The notes under the pieces: generated by a model | The model's input: only the letters and a program-made list of their open reading frames with translations | Databases searched by the model: none | Told to the model about the DNA's origin: nothing | Position numbers and translations under genes: made by a program | Source: Microscilla marina ATCC 23134 | GTDB taxonomy: Bacteria; Bacteroidota; Bacteroidia; Cytophagales; Microscillaceae | Assembly (NCBI RefSeq): GCF_000169175.1 | Contig: NZ_AAWS01000041.1 | Location: 1-64,000, forward strand | Direction: 5' to 3' | Length of the DNA stretch: 64,000 bases | Shown here: positions 1 to 8,266 of the stretch, in pieces | Layout of the letters: the number at the start of each line of letters is the position of its first letter | How positions within the stretch are numbered: the stretch's first letter is position 1

Positions 1-2
1 TT

Positions 3-1058
3 ACGCAAGCGATTTACTACAACTTTGCGGGAATATATGACTACAAAATATTTGACAACAGTACTATAGAGGTTGGCAAATACCAACCCTTGCCAATAGC
101 CCAACATCAACTAATATTGCCTGTAGAAAGTTTGCAATCAATAAAAAATTACAAAACAGTAGCTTTTTTGGTTGTAAGAAATGACTCTATACAATATGAA
201 GGTTATTGGGATGGTCACCAACAAACCTCCATATCCAACTCATTCTCGATGGCAAAAAGCGTCATTTCTTTGCTTGTGGGTATTGCTATCAAAGAGGGCA
301 AAATAAAGAGCATTGACCAAAAGGTGGGTGATTTTCTGCCTCAGTTCAAAGAGGGAAAAAGCAACCAGCTAAGCATTCGTCACTTGCTTACGATGAGTGC
401 AGGCTTAAGTTGGAATGAGGGTTATTCTGGGTTGACCTCCATTACCACCCAAGCTTACTACGGCCAAAGCCTGGAAAGGGTATTGAAAAAGGCGAATGTT
501 GTAGAAAAACCTGGTAAGCGTACTAATTACCAAAGTGGTGCCACCCAAATACTAGGGTTTATACTTGAGAAAGCTACTGGGGACTCTATAGCAAAGTATC
601 TGTCTGACAAGCTCTGGAAACCTCTTGGAGCACACAAAAAAGCCTTGTGGTCATTAGATACAAAAAATGGACACGAAAAAGCTTTTTGCTGTTTCAATAG
701 TACAGCCAGAGACTTTGCTCGCTTGGGTTTACTGGTGCTCAACAAGGGGAAGTGGAAAGGAACCCAATTGGTGCCTGAGGCATATATACAGGAAGCGACC
801 ATGCCAGCGACACATCTTATAGCTGAAACTGGTACCCAAATAAACAATTATTATGGGCTCCACTTTTGGTTTCTTGAATATAAGGGAATGCAAATTCCTT
901 ATATGCGAGGTATTTTGGGGCAATATATATTCATCATTCCTCAAAAGAACGCAGTAGTGGTTCGTTTGGGGCATCAAAGAGACGCAGAGAACGGAGAGTA
1001 TGATGCTCCAAAAGATATTTATAAATACCTTGATATTGTCCTAAATATATTGAAATGA
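3..1058 (+). CDS. Serine hydrolase of the beta-lactamase class C / 6-aminohexanoate-dimer hydrolase type, 5' end missing
   Basis: The frame is open from base 3, so the gene begins left of the window. The first possible start inside is a TTG at 90, which I do not believe is the real one. The protein shows the three signatures of penicillin-recognising serine hydrolases: S-M-A-K (S-x-x-K nucleophile, bases 246-257), N-Y-Q-S with the Tyr at 528-530, and L-G-H-Q near the C-terminus (His at 972) in place of K-T-G. The block LSIRHLLTMSAGLSW after the nucleophile is typical of the family. These enzymes hydrolyse amide or ester bonds by an acyl-serine route; the substrate cannot be read from the sequence. 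The missing N-terminus may hold a signal peptide. It stands alone on its strand in this window. Confidence 0.85.
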   Translation, partial: TQAIYYNFAGIYDYKIFDNSTIEVGKYQPLPIAQHQLILPVESLQSIKNYKTVAFLVVRNDSIQYEGYWDGHQQTSISNSFSMAKSVISLLVGIAIKEGKIKSIDQKVGDFLPQFKEGKSNQLSIRHLLTMSAGLSWNEGYSGLTSITTQAYYGQSLERVLKKANVVEKPGKRTNYQSGATQILGFILEKATGDSIAKYLSDKLWKPLGAHKKALWSLDTKNGHEKAFCCFNSTARDFARLGLLVLNKGKWKGTQLVPEAYIQEATMPATHLIAETGTQINNYYGLHFWFLEYKGMQIPYMRGILGQYIFIIPQKNAVVVRLGHQRDAENGEYDAPKDIYKYLDIVLNILK

Positions 1059-1433
1059 GGAGCAAGTTACTACCACAAGCATATATAACGCAACCTGTAT
1101 TAAGTAACAGCAAGCCTTGTTTACCAATGCACAACATGCCAACAAGGCATTGTGTATGTCCTTGCTACCTTGCTCAATACGGTGATTGATGAGTTAAATA
1201 ATGTAGGATGTGGGCCTAATTAATGTGTTTAGTAGGATTATACCTTTGGTTGATGCATCTTTTCAAAGAATAGAATCATAGCCCAGATGTCGATTCATAT
1301 CATAGTTTGGACTATGGTTAAAGTTTGCCTCAGAGGGTAGGGGCAAACCTCTTCTGTCACAAAGCCTTATTGCTCCAAATGGATTTAGAGCAAGCAAGCC
1401 AATTTGTTAATTGCTTAATGTATAGTGTGTCCC
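1059..1433. other. Intergenic region between convergent genes
   Basis: This is AT-rich DNA between two convergent genes. I see no coding frame and no strong hairpin followed by a T-run. Confidence 0.5.
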
Positions 1434-1913
1434 TTACCTTGTAGCGTGGCTTTCTATAAAATGAAACTCAAGTTCAGGAAAACATTCATGAAAAAACTCT
1501 CCGTCTTCTTTTGAATCAGTTATATCAGGCGTGATATACCAATTGATGATGGCTTTGACTTGTTTTTGAGATAAAACAGTAAAGATATCAAAGAGAACAT
1601 AGCGAAATTTTGTATTAAAGTAAGATAGCTTTAGGGTAAGTTGTAGAGAAGATATAGGAGGGGACTTTAAAAAAGCTTCCAACCAATTGATGGCTTTAGA
1701 ATAAATAACAGAAGGAAATTCAACAAAAGAACTTCCCTCTATCCTAAATGTCATGGTTTCTAAATTAAAATCAATACAGGGAGTATGTTCTCCCTCTTGC
1801 ATAAAAAAACGATTTTGCATAACGATTTGCTGTTTTGTATAATATTTCATCCACATTGGTAATGTAGTGAATAAAGAAAAGATAACAGCAAAATAAAATA
1901 GGACTAAAAGCAT
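1434..1913 (-). CDS. SiaC-like (DUF1987) regulatory phosphoprotein with an N-terminal membrane segment
   Basis: From about residue 39 the protein follows the SiaC/DUF1987 pattern: an E-H-T-P-x-I-x-F start, R-I-E-G-S, W-L-E, L-S-Y-F-N-T and I-N-W-Y. SiaC proteins are small single-domain targets of a kinase/phosphatase pair, and the phosphorylated residue lies in the YFNT/S segment. Here the sequence after that Thr is K-F-R-Y instead of the usual small, polar run. The ATG at 1913 lies one base after the stop of the upstream regulator, so translation is probably coupled. This start gives about 20 hydrophobic residues at the N-terminus, so the domain may be membrane-tethered, which is unusual. 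A later Met just before the domain is an alternative start and would give a normal soluble SiaC. The TTG at 1922 is less likely than either. Confidence 0.75.
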   Translation of the reverse strand: MLLVLFYFAVIFSLFTTLPMWMKYYTKQQIVMQNRFFMQEGEHTPCIDFNLETMTFRIEGSSFVEFPSVIYSKAINWLEAFLKSPPISSLQLTLKLSYFNTKFRYVLFDIFTVLSQKQVKAIINWYITPDITDSKEDGEFFHECFPELEFHFIESHATR

Positions 1914-1914
1914 A

Positions 1915-2640
1915 CTATACAAAGTTAATAATATATTCTACCAAGTTGGTTTCTCGCTGCAAACTTAATTTTTGACGCAATCGGTATCGTCTTTTTTTCA
2001 CGCTGTCTACAGTAATTCCCAGCAAGTCAGCCATGTCCTTTGTATTTAGGTTGAGCTTCAGCAGGGCACAAATGCATAAATCACTATTGGTAAGTGCTTT
2101 AAACTCTTTCTTAAGTCCAGGGAAAAAATTAGGGTACAACTGCTCAAAAATAATTCTGAACCTAAGCCAGTCTTCTTCAATATCAAATTCGTTATTTACC
2201 GATTCTTCAATCATGGAGCAAATGTTTTGCATCTGTGCCAGGTTTTGCCACCTATTGGTTTTGCCTACCAGCTCTTTTACCTCCTGTAATGCCTTGTCTT
2301 GTTGAGCGATTTGTTCTTCGAACCAAGCCACTTCTTGACTTTTGTGGGCAAGGTGTTTTTCCATATTCATTTTCTTGAGGTTACCCACCATGCCTTTTTT
2401 ATTTTGTGGGTGGGCAAGCGTTTGAGGGTTGGGTGACGACTGGTTTGAAAAAAAAAGCATGCCAAACAGTAAAGTAAAAGAGCTTAAGCATAAGGTAGAT
2501 ATGGCTTCTCCGGCAAAAATATTTGCTTTAGCAGAGCTTAAAATGGCAGGTCGTATAAAAGCCTCTTGGTAAAAATAGGCAAAAGTTACCAATAGCAATA
2601 GTAGGGTAAATAGCCAGCATTGTTTTTTCATTATTTGCAT
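1915..2640 (-). CDS. Membrane-anchored LuxR-type HTH regulator
   Basis: The C-terminus carries a LuxR-like helix-turn-helix of the kind common in Bacteroidota, with the motifs L-T-N-S-D-L, D-M-A-D-L-L-G-I and K-K-R-R-Y-R-L-R-Q-K-L. The N-terminus has two hydrophobic segments (about residues 8-24 and 45-65), then a coiled-coil-like Gln/Glu/Lys-rich linker. No phosphorylation or sugar-binding sensor domain is visible. I chose the ATG at 2640 because the frame above it opens only with a TTG at 2739 and encodes an unlikely basic, aromatic leader. The SiaC-like gene follows after one base, so the two should form an operon. The protein at 5913-6773 is a paralogue. The signal is unknown; a membrane-bound transcription factor is the most direct reading. 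Confidence 0.8.
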   Translation of the reverse strand: MQIMKKQCWLFTLLLLLVTFAYFYQEAFIRPAILSSAKANIFAGEAISTLCLSSFTLLFGMLFFSNQSSPNPQTLAHPQNKKGMVGNLKKMNMEKHLAHKSQEVAWFEEQIAQQDKALQEVKELVGKTNRWQNLAQMQNICSMIEESVNNEFDIEEDWLRFRIIFEQLYPNFFPGLKKEFKALTNSDLCICALLKLNLNTKDMADLLGITVDSVKKRRYRLRQKLSLQRETNLVEYIINFV

Positions 2641-3334
2641 ATCATTCTGTTTGGTTGATGTTGAATAATGGACAATTTCTCTTGAAATAAATCTGTTTTT
2701 TTTACAAAAGTAATATTTATAGCAAAACTTACTCTCCAACGAAAAAAATGAAGGTTAAGTGATACAAATAAAGCATTTTTGATTGGGAAAACATAAAAAA
2801 ACAATTAAAATAGCAGTTTAGAGATAAAAAATTACTATGTAAGTAATAAGCCCAATACCAATATTGAAACTTTTAAGTATTGGTAAAACTAGAGTCAGTT
2901 TGTTAAACACATTGGTCTACTAAAAATACTATGTTTGTATATACTGGCTGAAAACAGTGATTGACCTTTGGCAAAGTTTATAAAAAAAAATATATCAGTT
3001 TTTGGGTAGCTTTATTGCTTAATAAAGCATTTAAATTACTGAATTCAAGAGGGAGTTTTTTTTGAACAAAATTTCCTCAACTTTACTTTGACTAAAGGTA
3101 AAACCAGAGAAGTTACACTTTTAGGTTAATTAAAGGAATAACTAACCTATTTATAGGCAGAGCAAATTGGTGAAAAAATGCGTATGACTAAGCTCGACTT
3201 TGGCCTTTTATGATATTGGCTAAATTACTTCAAATGCCTCTAAATAATAATACGAACATTTTCTTACAGTCGTCTTTTTTATACAACTGTAAGAAATTAA
3301 ATACAAAGGTATTGGTAATAAAACATCTCAAATA
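2641..3334. other. AT-rich intergenic region upstream of a LuxR-HTH gene
   Basis: This stretch should hold the promoter of the minus-strand regulator. It is rich in A and T runs. I could not identify a convincing Bacteroidota -33/-7 pair, and I see no coding frame. Confidence 0.4.
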
Positions 3335-3394
3335 TTAACAGTAGCTGCGTCAGCTGGACTCAGCCTTATTTTGTTGGCGTTAAGAAATTACCTT
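3335..3394 (+). repeat. Left segment of a dispersed repeat, shared with 20059-20110
   Basis: The stretch containing GCGTCAGCTGGACTCAGCC and the following TTGTTGGCGTTAA matches 20059-20110 with few changes. The right-hand partner segment resumes after the group II intron at about 4117, while at 20 kb the two segments are only a few bases apart. This copy has therefore been split by an insertion. About 30 extra bases between the left segment and the intron do not occur at 20 kb. Confidence 0.6.
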
Positions 3395-3424
3395 CGGTGA
3401 GCACAGCGAAGCTGTAGCTATCGG

Positions 3425-4108
3425 GTGTGCCCTGAAACAAAGCACAACAAGCTTTGTATGCTATAACTAAGATGGTGGTAGACCCACCAAAGGCGATTTA
3501 CAGGAATAGCCTTTAAACCACTCTACGGTGCTATGACAGTAATGTTTTGGTATTGAACGGCTAGAGAAAAGGCTCCGCTGGTACGGAGTCAGGTGTGAAT
3601 AAGAGAGATGAACGCAAGTGAACCAATGAAGAAGTGTCGAGAACAGCTACTTGTTGTCAAAACCAGACTTATCCGATAAAGTTTGGGACAAAGCATAGAG
3701 CGTACCCTGTCAAGTGTCTATGTGGCAACCGTCATTAAGTTGGCATGACTCTTATTTAGGCTTAGTTATGGAACAGGGGAAGCCCTCTATGATCATTAAG
3801 GGAAAGTACAAGTAGCGATCCTACAAGGCGAATACTGAGATGATAGAGGGTGGCGGATGAACTCGTATTAGTGTAGAAGCTTCTGTAATGGAAGTGGAGC
3901 GAAGGGGTTCAGTTATACAGTTTTCAAGTTTTTAACAACTTAATAATATGAGGAGGATTAAAAGCGACAAGACAAAGTCATTACCATTTTATCACTGGAA
4001 TACAGGAGTTAAATTATGATGATTTGTATAACAAGAGCCGTGTGATGGGAGACTATCACGCACGGTTCTGTGAGAGATTTGGGGTGAAAATCCCCTTATC
4101 TACTCGAC
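3425..4108 (+). ncRNA. Group II intron without an encoded reverse transcriptase (684 nt)
   Basis: The 5' end reads GTGTGCCC, fitting the GUGYG intron start. Domain V is at 4035-4070: it begins GAGCCGTG, ends CACGGTTCTG, and its stem closes on a GAGA tetraloop of the GNRA type. Domain VI follows at 4072-4105; GAG-AGAT pairs with ATCT-CTC around a bulged A at 4102, the branch point, seven bases from the 3' end CTCGAC. The six bases before the intron (TATCGG, 3419-3424) are perfectly complementary to CCGATA at 3673-3678, a natural IBS1/EBS1 pair. GTAGC (3414-3418) pairs with GCTAC (3646-3650) as a possible IBS2/EBS2. No maturase frame is present; AGGAGG near 3950 could be a remnant of its ribosome binding site in domain IV. 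Splicing or mobility would need a reverse transcriptase acting in trans. Confidence 0.9.
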
Positions 4109-4360
4109 TTTGAGTAATGAAGCCGTTAAAACAGATCACTGTTTGAGCGAAGCGAGTTTGAGCTGTTTAGCCGAAAAGGCAGAGCCCCGAATCAAGTTCG
4201 GGATTTTAAAACTTGGGCTTCGCCCTGCGGTTCGGCGTAATGAAACAAATTTTAGCAACAACAAAATACAGCTGCGGGGTTTAGCCGAAAAGGCAGAGCT
4301 CGCCCCAAAAAGGGCTTCGGTTTTGGTTACTTTTTTACCTGGAGAAAAAAGTAACGGCTC
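4109..4360 (+). repeat. Right segment of the dispersed repeat, with an 11-bp perfect hairpin
   Basis: The part from 4117 matches 20118-20169, including CACTGTTTGAGCGAAGCG. The far end matches 20210-20257. It contains a perfect hairpin: GTTACTTTTTT (4326-4336) pairs with AAAAAAGTAAC (4345-4355) around an 8-base loop, and the same stem occurs at 20222-20251. A frame of 139 codons crosses this region, but it is a by-product of the repeat and I do not call it a gene. Confidence 0.65.
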
Positions 4361-4427
4361 TCAGATAATCAGGTCATTGGTTTTATTTAGGCGATTGCGG
4401 AGTAATTTTAAATGGCTAAAGTCGAGC

Positions 4428-4594
4428 TTAGTACACTGTAAAATAAATATCTTATGCTTTTTTCGGCTTCTTTTGCCCTCTGACTTCTCTTTACAAAAAT
4501 CGCGTAGCTTTGCTATGCTCTATTTGTAAAGATCGCCAGCAAACAAAATAAACTCGAACTAAATGACAACTTACTTAATTTACAGTGTAATTAG
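4428..4594 (-). mobile_element. MITE-like element, copy 1 (167 bp)
   Basis: The element starts with TTAGTACACTGTAAA and ends with the near-complement TTTACAGTGTAATTAG, giving terminal inverted repeats of about 15 bp. Its reverse complement is almost identical, base for base and at the same length, to 57990-58156. It encodes nothing. Ends of this kind plus small size and identical copies at distant sites fit a non-autonomous DNA transposon. No clear target duplication longer than a dinucleotide is visible. The orientation is set relative to copy 2. Confidence 0.8.
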
Positions 4595-4903
4595 GAATGG
4601 TGAGAAATTAAATTACCATTCTTGAGGTAGAGTTTTTGTTTTGAGACGAGGCTATTTTTTGCGCCCATAGCAGCGCTACGGGCAATAACCGATGGCTACA
4701 GCTATGCTGTGCCGAGCTCTGCCAAAGGCTAAAAATAACGAAGTATCAAGGCGAAAAATCACCTCTCAAAGTGTAAATTTATTTTTGAACAATTCCTTAG
4801 AGAAGAGTGCTCAAGGTATGATGTTGAGAGGAGGAGAGTAAGTACCTTAGAGGGAGCTTATTGTGTTTAATAGCCATTATTTAAGAAAACTAGCGAAGTT
4901 TTA
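4595..4903. other. Decayed repeat modules in an intergenic region
   Basis: The stretch around 4649-4740 contains GGCTATTTTTTGCGCCCATA and further short palindromic pieces. They resemble, in inverted orientation, the AAAAATAGCC...GCCGA module found at 19968-19999 and 63156-63187. No coding frame is supported. Confidence 0.4.
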
Positions 4904-5266
4904 TTACCCAATGGGAATGCTGCATTGGGTTACTCTTAAGGTTTTTCCAATAATATGTTCGTGAGGGTTGTACTGCTGTATAACCCTCCATTCAAAGTAT
5001 TGATAGTCAATAACACTGTAATCAGTCAAAATCAAGTTTGACTGAATGCTGCGTCGTAGAAAAAGTTGTTTATTGATCAACATAAGTAAAACCTTACTGC
5101 TTGTTTTGGCTATAGGCATAAGTTTTATGTCTAAGCCTTGAGGCACATCAAAAAGGTGTTCTTCTAATAACTTTGCTTCCCACAAAAAAACATTCCCAAA
5201 TATGACTGTACATGAAGGATCACCATTGATAGGTTTTGTTGCTATCACTACAGGTACCATAACCAT
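4904..5266 (-). CDS. Hypothetical protein, 120 aa
   Basis: I do not recognise this protein. The frame starts with ATG (a second ATG lies two codons on) and has an ordinary amino-acid composition, with alternating hydrophobic and charged segments suggestive of beta strands and one helix. There is no signal peptide or long hydrophobic segment. It is flanked on both sides by repeat-rich intergenic DNA and has no operon partner, so it could be chance. No competing frame of similar quality overlaps it. Confidence 0.4.
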   Translation of the reverse strand: MVMVPVVIATKPINGDPSCTVIFGNVFLWEAKLLEEHLFDVPQGLDIKLMPIAKTSSKVLLMLINKQLFLRRSIQSNLILTDYSVIDYQYFEWRVIQQYNPHEHIIGKTLRVTQCSIPIG

Positions 5267-5548
5267 CTGTCTATTAGTTCAGAGTAAATTGTTACTTTTT
5301 TACAAAAAACAAAAACATACACCAAGACAATAAAAAGACATTGGTGCGCTTCTGATAAATAGTTTAAGTTGTTGCTTAACAGGAAGGGCCTGCCTTTAAA
5401 TTTGAACCCTATCAGACAAGTTTTAAAATTCTTTGGCTACAAGCTGAGGGTTATGAGTTAAACTTGTATTTGGAGCTTTGCCTTTCCGACTCATTTTGTT
5501 TGGTATGTAGTGTCAATAAGGTTAGCCATTAGACATAATCATCAAAAT

Positions 5549-5612
5549 TACCCCTCAATTAAATTACCGCAGCATGATTTCCAGAAAATTATGCAGTAAC
5601 CATTGAGGGGTA
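5549..5612. repeat. 64-base near-perfect hairpin
   Basis: TACCCCTCAAT (5549-5559) pairs perfectly with ATTGAGGGGTA (5602-5612). Inside, TTAC pairs with GTAA and GCATGATTT pairs with AAATTATGC with one wobble. The right arm runs into TACTTTATCT, not a clean T-run, so it could be a bidirectional terminator or a small palindromic repeat. It lies between two minus-strand genes. Confidence 0.6.
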
Positions 5613-5912
5613 CTTTATCTGGCTTTTTTAAGCAGCATGATTGCCTCACCTACCTATCCAAATTAAGTTTACATTCTTCAATTCAACATAGGTACTTTTA
5701 ACAATGTTAGCTTTGTTGTTAAGTTTTATTAAAATATAGGCATAGCAAATGAGAGGAAGGAACTAATTTTTTTCTGCAAGCAGATTGTACAAATATAAGA
5801 AAGCCAGGTCTGTGGTTTGTACAAAAAAAATAATTGTATAAATACTTAGTATAGATGCAACACATCTACCAATGTTTTAACTTACAGAATGAACACAAAG
5901 CTGGTTACTTAT

Positions 5913-6773
5913 TTACTCTTCGTTATTTTTCAAGAATTCGCCCAAGCCTTGTACAGAATCAATATTCATTTTTTGGCGTAGCCTATATCGCTTTTTACGT
6001 AAGCTTTCGGGGGCTATGCCTAACAAATCAGCCATGTCTTCCACGCTCATCCCAAGTCTTATCAAAACACATAAGTGTAAATCATTGGCAGTAAGGTCAG
6101 GAAATTTTTTCTTAAGAGTGTCATGAAAGCTTGAATGAAATTGTTCAAAGATCAGCTGGAAATTATCCCAGTCCTTACCCATTCTTAGCCCATAATCCGC
6201 CAAATTGTTAACTCTAGCCAGCAATTTATGCAAGTACTCTATATCATCTTGTTGTTTTAATTCTGCCACAAGTCCTTTTAACTCGGTTAATGACTGATTT
6301 TTTTGAATCATATGCAATGCATAAGACAACAATTGTTGATTTTTGAAATTAATTGCATCATTTAGCTGGGCAAGTTCTTTTTCTTCTAGTGAGGGGTCAC
6401 CTTGCTCTTTTTCTGAGCCTATGACATCTACTTTTTGTTGTTTATGAACTTTTTTATTTTTCTTGATTTTGCGTTTAAGGTGGTGAATAATAGAAATCAT
6501 CATACTTAACACAAACACCATTAAAAACAACTCCCAAGAACCTGCCTTTAGAGTATACAATTCCCTTGCACTTTCTGCTCTTTTATTGGGTAATTCTACT
6601 ACCAAAAATGCCAGTAGGGCTTGTCTCCACTCCTTGGCAATAAAACACCTGTGGTTTTGGTTTACATTTTTTCGGTTACTCTGTTTGTTTGTTATGTTTT
6701 TTACGAAAAAAACAATATATTTAAAGAGGAAATTTTTTGAATCTAAATTTATCGCTTCGTGTTGCTCTTTCAT
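5913..6773 (-). CDS. Membrane-anchored LuxR-type HTH regulator, paralogue of 1915-2640
   Basis: The C-terminal 65 residues form a LuxR-like HTH with the same landmarks as the first regulator: D-L-T-A-N-D-L, D-M-A-D-L-L-G-I and K-K-R-Y-R-L-R-Q-K-M. The segment D-W-D-N-F-Q-L-I-F-E-Q-F before the HTH matches D-W-L-R-F-R-I-I-F-E-Q-L in the paralogue, so the domain just upstream of the HTH is shared too. A strong hydrophobic segment lies at about residues 79-98, followed by a Lys-rich stretch and a long charged helix. The first 75 residues would face the periplasm, and they hold a weaker hydrophobic run at 17-26. It starts with ATG at 6773. No neighbour on the same strand is close enough for an operon. 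The signal and target are unknown. Confidence 0.8.
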   Translation of the reverse strand: MKEQHEAINLDSKNFLFKYIVFFVKNITNKQSNRKNVNQNHRCFIAKEWRQALLAFLVVELPNKRAESARELYTLKAGSWELFLMVFVLSMMISIIHHLKRKIKKNKKVHKQQKVDVIGSEKEQGDPSLEEKELAQLNDAINFKNQQLLSYALHMIQKNQSLTELKGLVAELKQQDDIEYLHKLLARVNNLADYGLRMGKDWDNFQLIFEQFHSSFHDTLKKKFPDLTANDLHLCVLIRLGMSVEDMADLLGIAPESLRKKRYRLRQKMNIDSVQGLGEFLKNNEE

Positions 6774-7345
6774 TTTTTGATTTTATCAAATAGTTTAACT
6801 TTTCTATGCTAGCTATTTCCCAATAACTAGAAGGTTTTTTTATCAAAAGGTGTGTCTGGCCCAATGACAAGCCCAATGTTATGTTTTTTGTGTCATCTCC
6901 ATTTTATAAACGCAAGACGAAAAATGCCTAGAGAAGAATTTTGACAGGATAAACAATGGACAGGTTTTGTTAGGGGCAGGACTATGAGAGGACTAAGGTT
7001 GGAAGGGGGAGGCCTAGGAGCATTATTAGGCAACCTGAGCGTATATTTTGGTTTCCAATGAGTGATTGTTAGACAGGATGAACCATTTGTCCTAATGTCA
7101 TGTTTGACACTCAAGGAATTTTTAATGTCTTTTTGGCGATTAAACTTTTTTTCCTCCATAAGCAGGCGGCTTGTGTTGAATATTTTATACAAAATGTTTC
7201 ACACAAAAGCCAATGTTGGAGGTGTGATGCGGGCAAACAGAAATTTCTTGTTTACATTTCAAACAAAAGCATTCCTCCACGGATATAATCTTTAATACTT
7301 TACACTGTTACAATTAGGAAACGCCCTGTTTATGGCAAGTGTAAT
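6774..7345. other. Intergenic region, no feature seen
   Basis: Several short frames occur on both strands, but none has a natural protein composition or a good start. I see no repeat that recurs elsewhere in the window and no strong terminator. Confidence 0.4.
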
Positions 7346-7564
7346 TTATTCTATTGGTGCCTCATTATAAAATATACTGTAGATGAATAACGCAATAAAA
7401 AGCTGCCAAGCAACCCACAGTAATGTATCAGTGATAAAAACCCAACCAAGTAGGAGACACCCAACAAAGGTTTTTAAAGTTACCCTCCCTACGCAAAAAT
7501 CCTGCATGACCACTTCATCTGTGCTCAATAGCTGCTGCAAGTTTTTCCTGTAGCATTTAAACAT
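7346..7564 (-). CDS. Possible small membrane protein, 72 aa
   Basis: The frame begins with ATG at 7564. The first 28 residues are polar and basic, and the C-terminal half is strongly hydrophobic (about residues 31-65), enough for one or two membrane segments. I do not recognise it. There is no operon partner, so a chance frame in AT-rich DNA is a real alternative. Confidence 0.3.
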   Translation of the reverse strand: MFKCYRKNLQQLLSTDEVVMQDFCVGRVTLKTFVGCLLLGWVFITDTLLWVAWQLFIALFIYSIFYNEAPIE

Positions 7565-7860
7565 TTGAAAACAGGATGGTTATACAAGGTAAGATAGCAC
7601 ATTCACAGTTTTTCTGAACTTTTGAAGCTGGTCAACTGAAGCTGCAAGGTGGTACAAACAATACCATACCAAATACACTATATGTTTTTGGGTGATTTCA
7701 GAGAGTTATGTAAAACTTGTGCATTGTTTGACAGAACAGTTTTTTGCGAATGATTTTGACATATAAATTGGTATACACTAACCGATAGAAAGGAAGACAT
7801 CAAATGCTCAATTTTGGGTTGGAAAAATATAAAACAACCCTTTCTACAGGTAGGTGTTGG

Positions 7861-8019
7861 TTAAACATCTACCCATGTATTGGTTCTAAACCTGGAGTTT
7901 TGAATTTTACCACATCTTCGACAAGTTCTGACAAGCGTGTTGCTATGCCATTGATGCCCCAAAATGCGACACCAAAAAAATGTGCGTTTTTCTTCTGATG
8001 AGGTTGTTTCTGTATTCAT
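7861..8019 (-). CDS. Small zinc-ribbon-like protein, 52 aa
   Basis: From the ATG at 8019 the protein has C17-x4-H22 and C33-x2-C36 around the patterns C-R-I-L-G-H-Q-W and T-C-R-R-C-G-K. The C-x(3-4)-G-H-x-W ... C-x-x-C-G arrangement occurs in small phage- or mobile-element-associated zinc-binding proteins. The longer frame opening at 8106 adds a leader with no recognisable content. The function is unknown, possibly nucleic-acid binding. The spacing of the Cys and His residues is the main reason to believe it is a gene. Confidence 0.45.
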   Translation of the reverse strand: MNTETTSSEEKRTFFWCRILGHQWHSNTLVRTCRRCGKIQNSRFRTNTWVDV

Positions 8020-8266
8020 AAAACTTAGATTACTTTGCCAAGCGAAGTTCCCAAAGTATTCAAGGGGTATTCTTGGCTGATAAGAACTAAAACTATGACA
8101 ATTCAAATGAGTTAGCTATTTGTGTAACAGCATTGTTTTTGAATTAAATATACTTCTAAGCTCGTACATTGCCTCAATAATAAGGAGACAATAAATGGAC
8201 ATCATTAATATTGATTTGCTACTGCTGTTTCAATAAGTGCCCTGCCAAGCCTTTATATGCAAAAAG

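Noticed and set aside
4110-4529. A 139-codon plus-strand frame just after the group II intron
   Set aside because: It runs through a dispersed repeat that recurs, with frame-breaking differences, at 20 kb, and into the MITE-like element. The composition is not natural.
6893-7192. A 99-codon minus-strand frame
   Set aside because: No ATG near a good context, odd Pro/Asn-rich composition, and no recognisable pattern.
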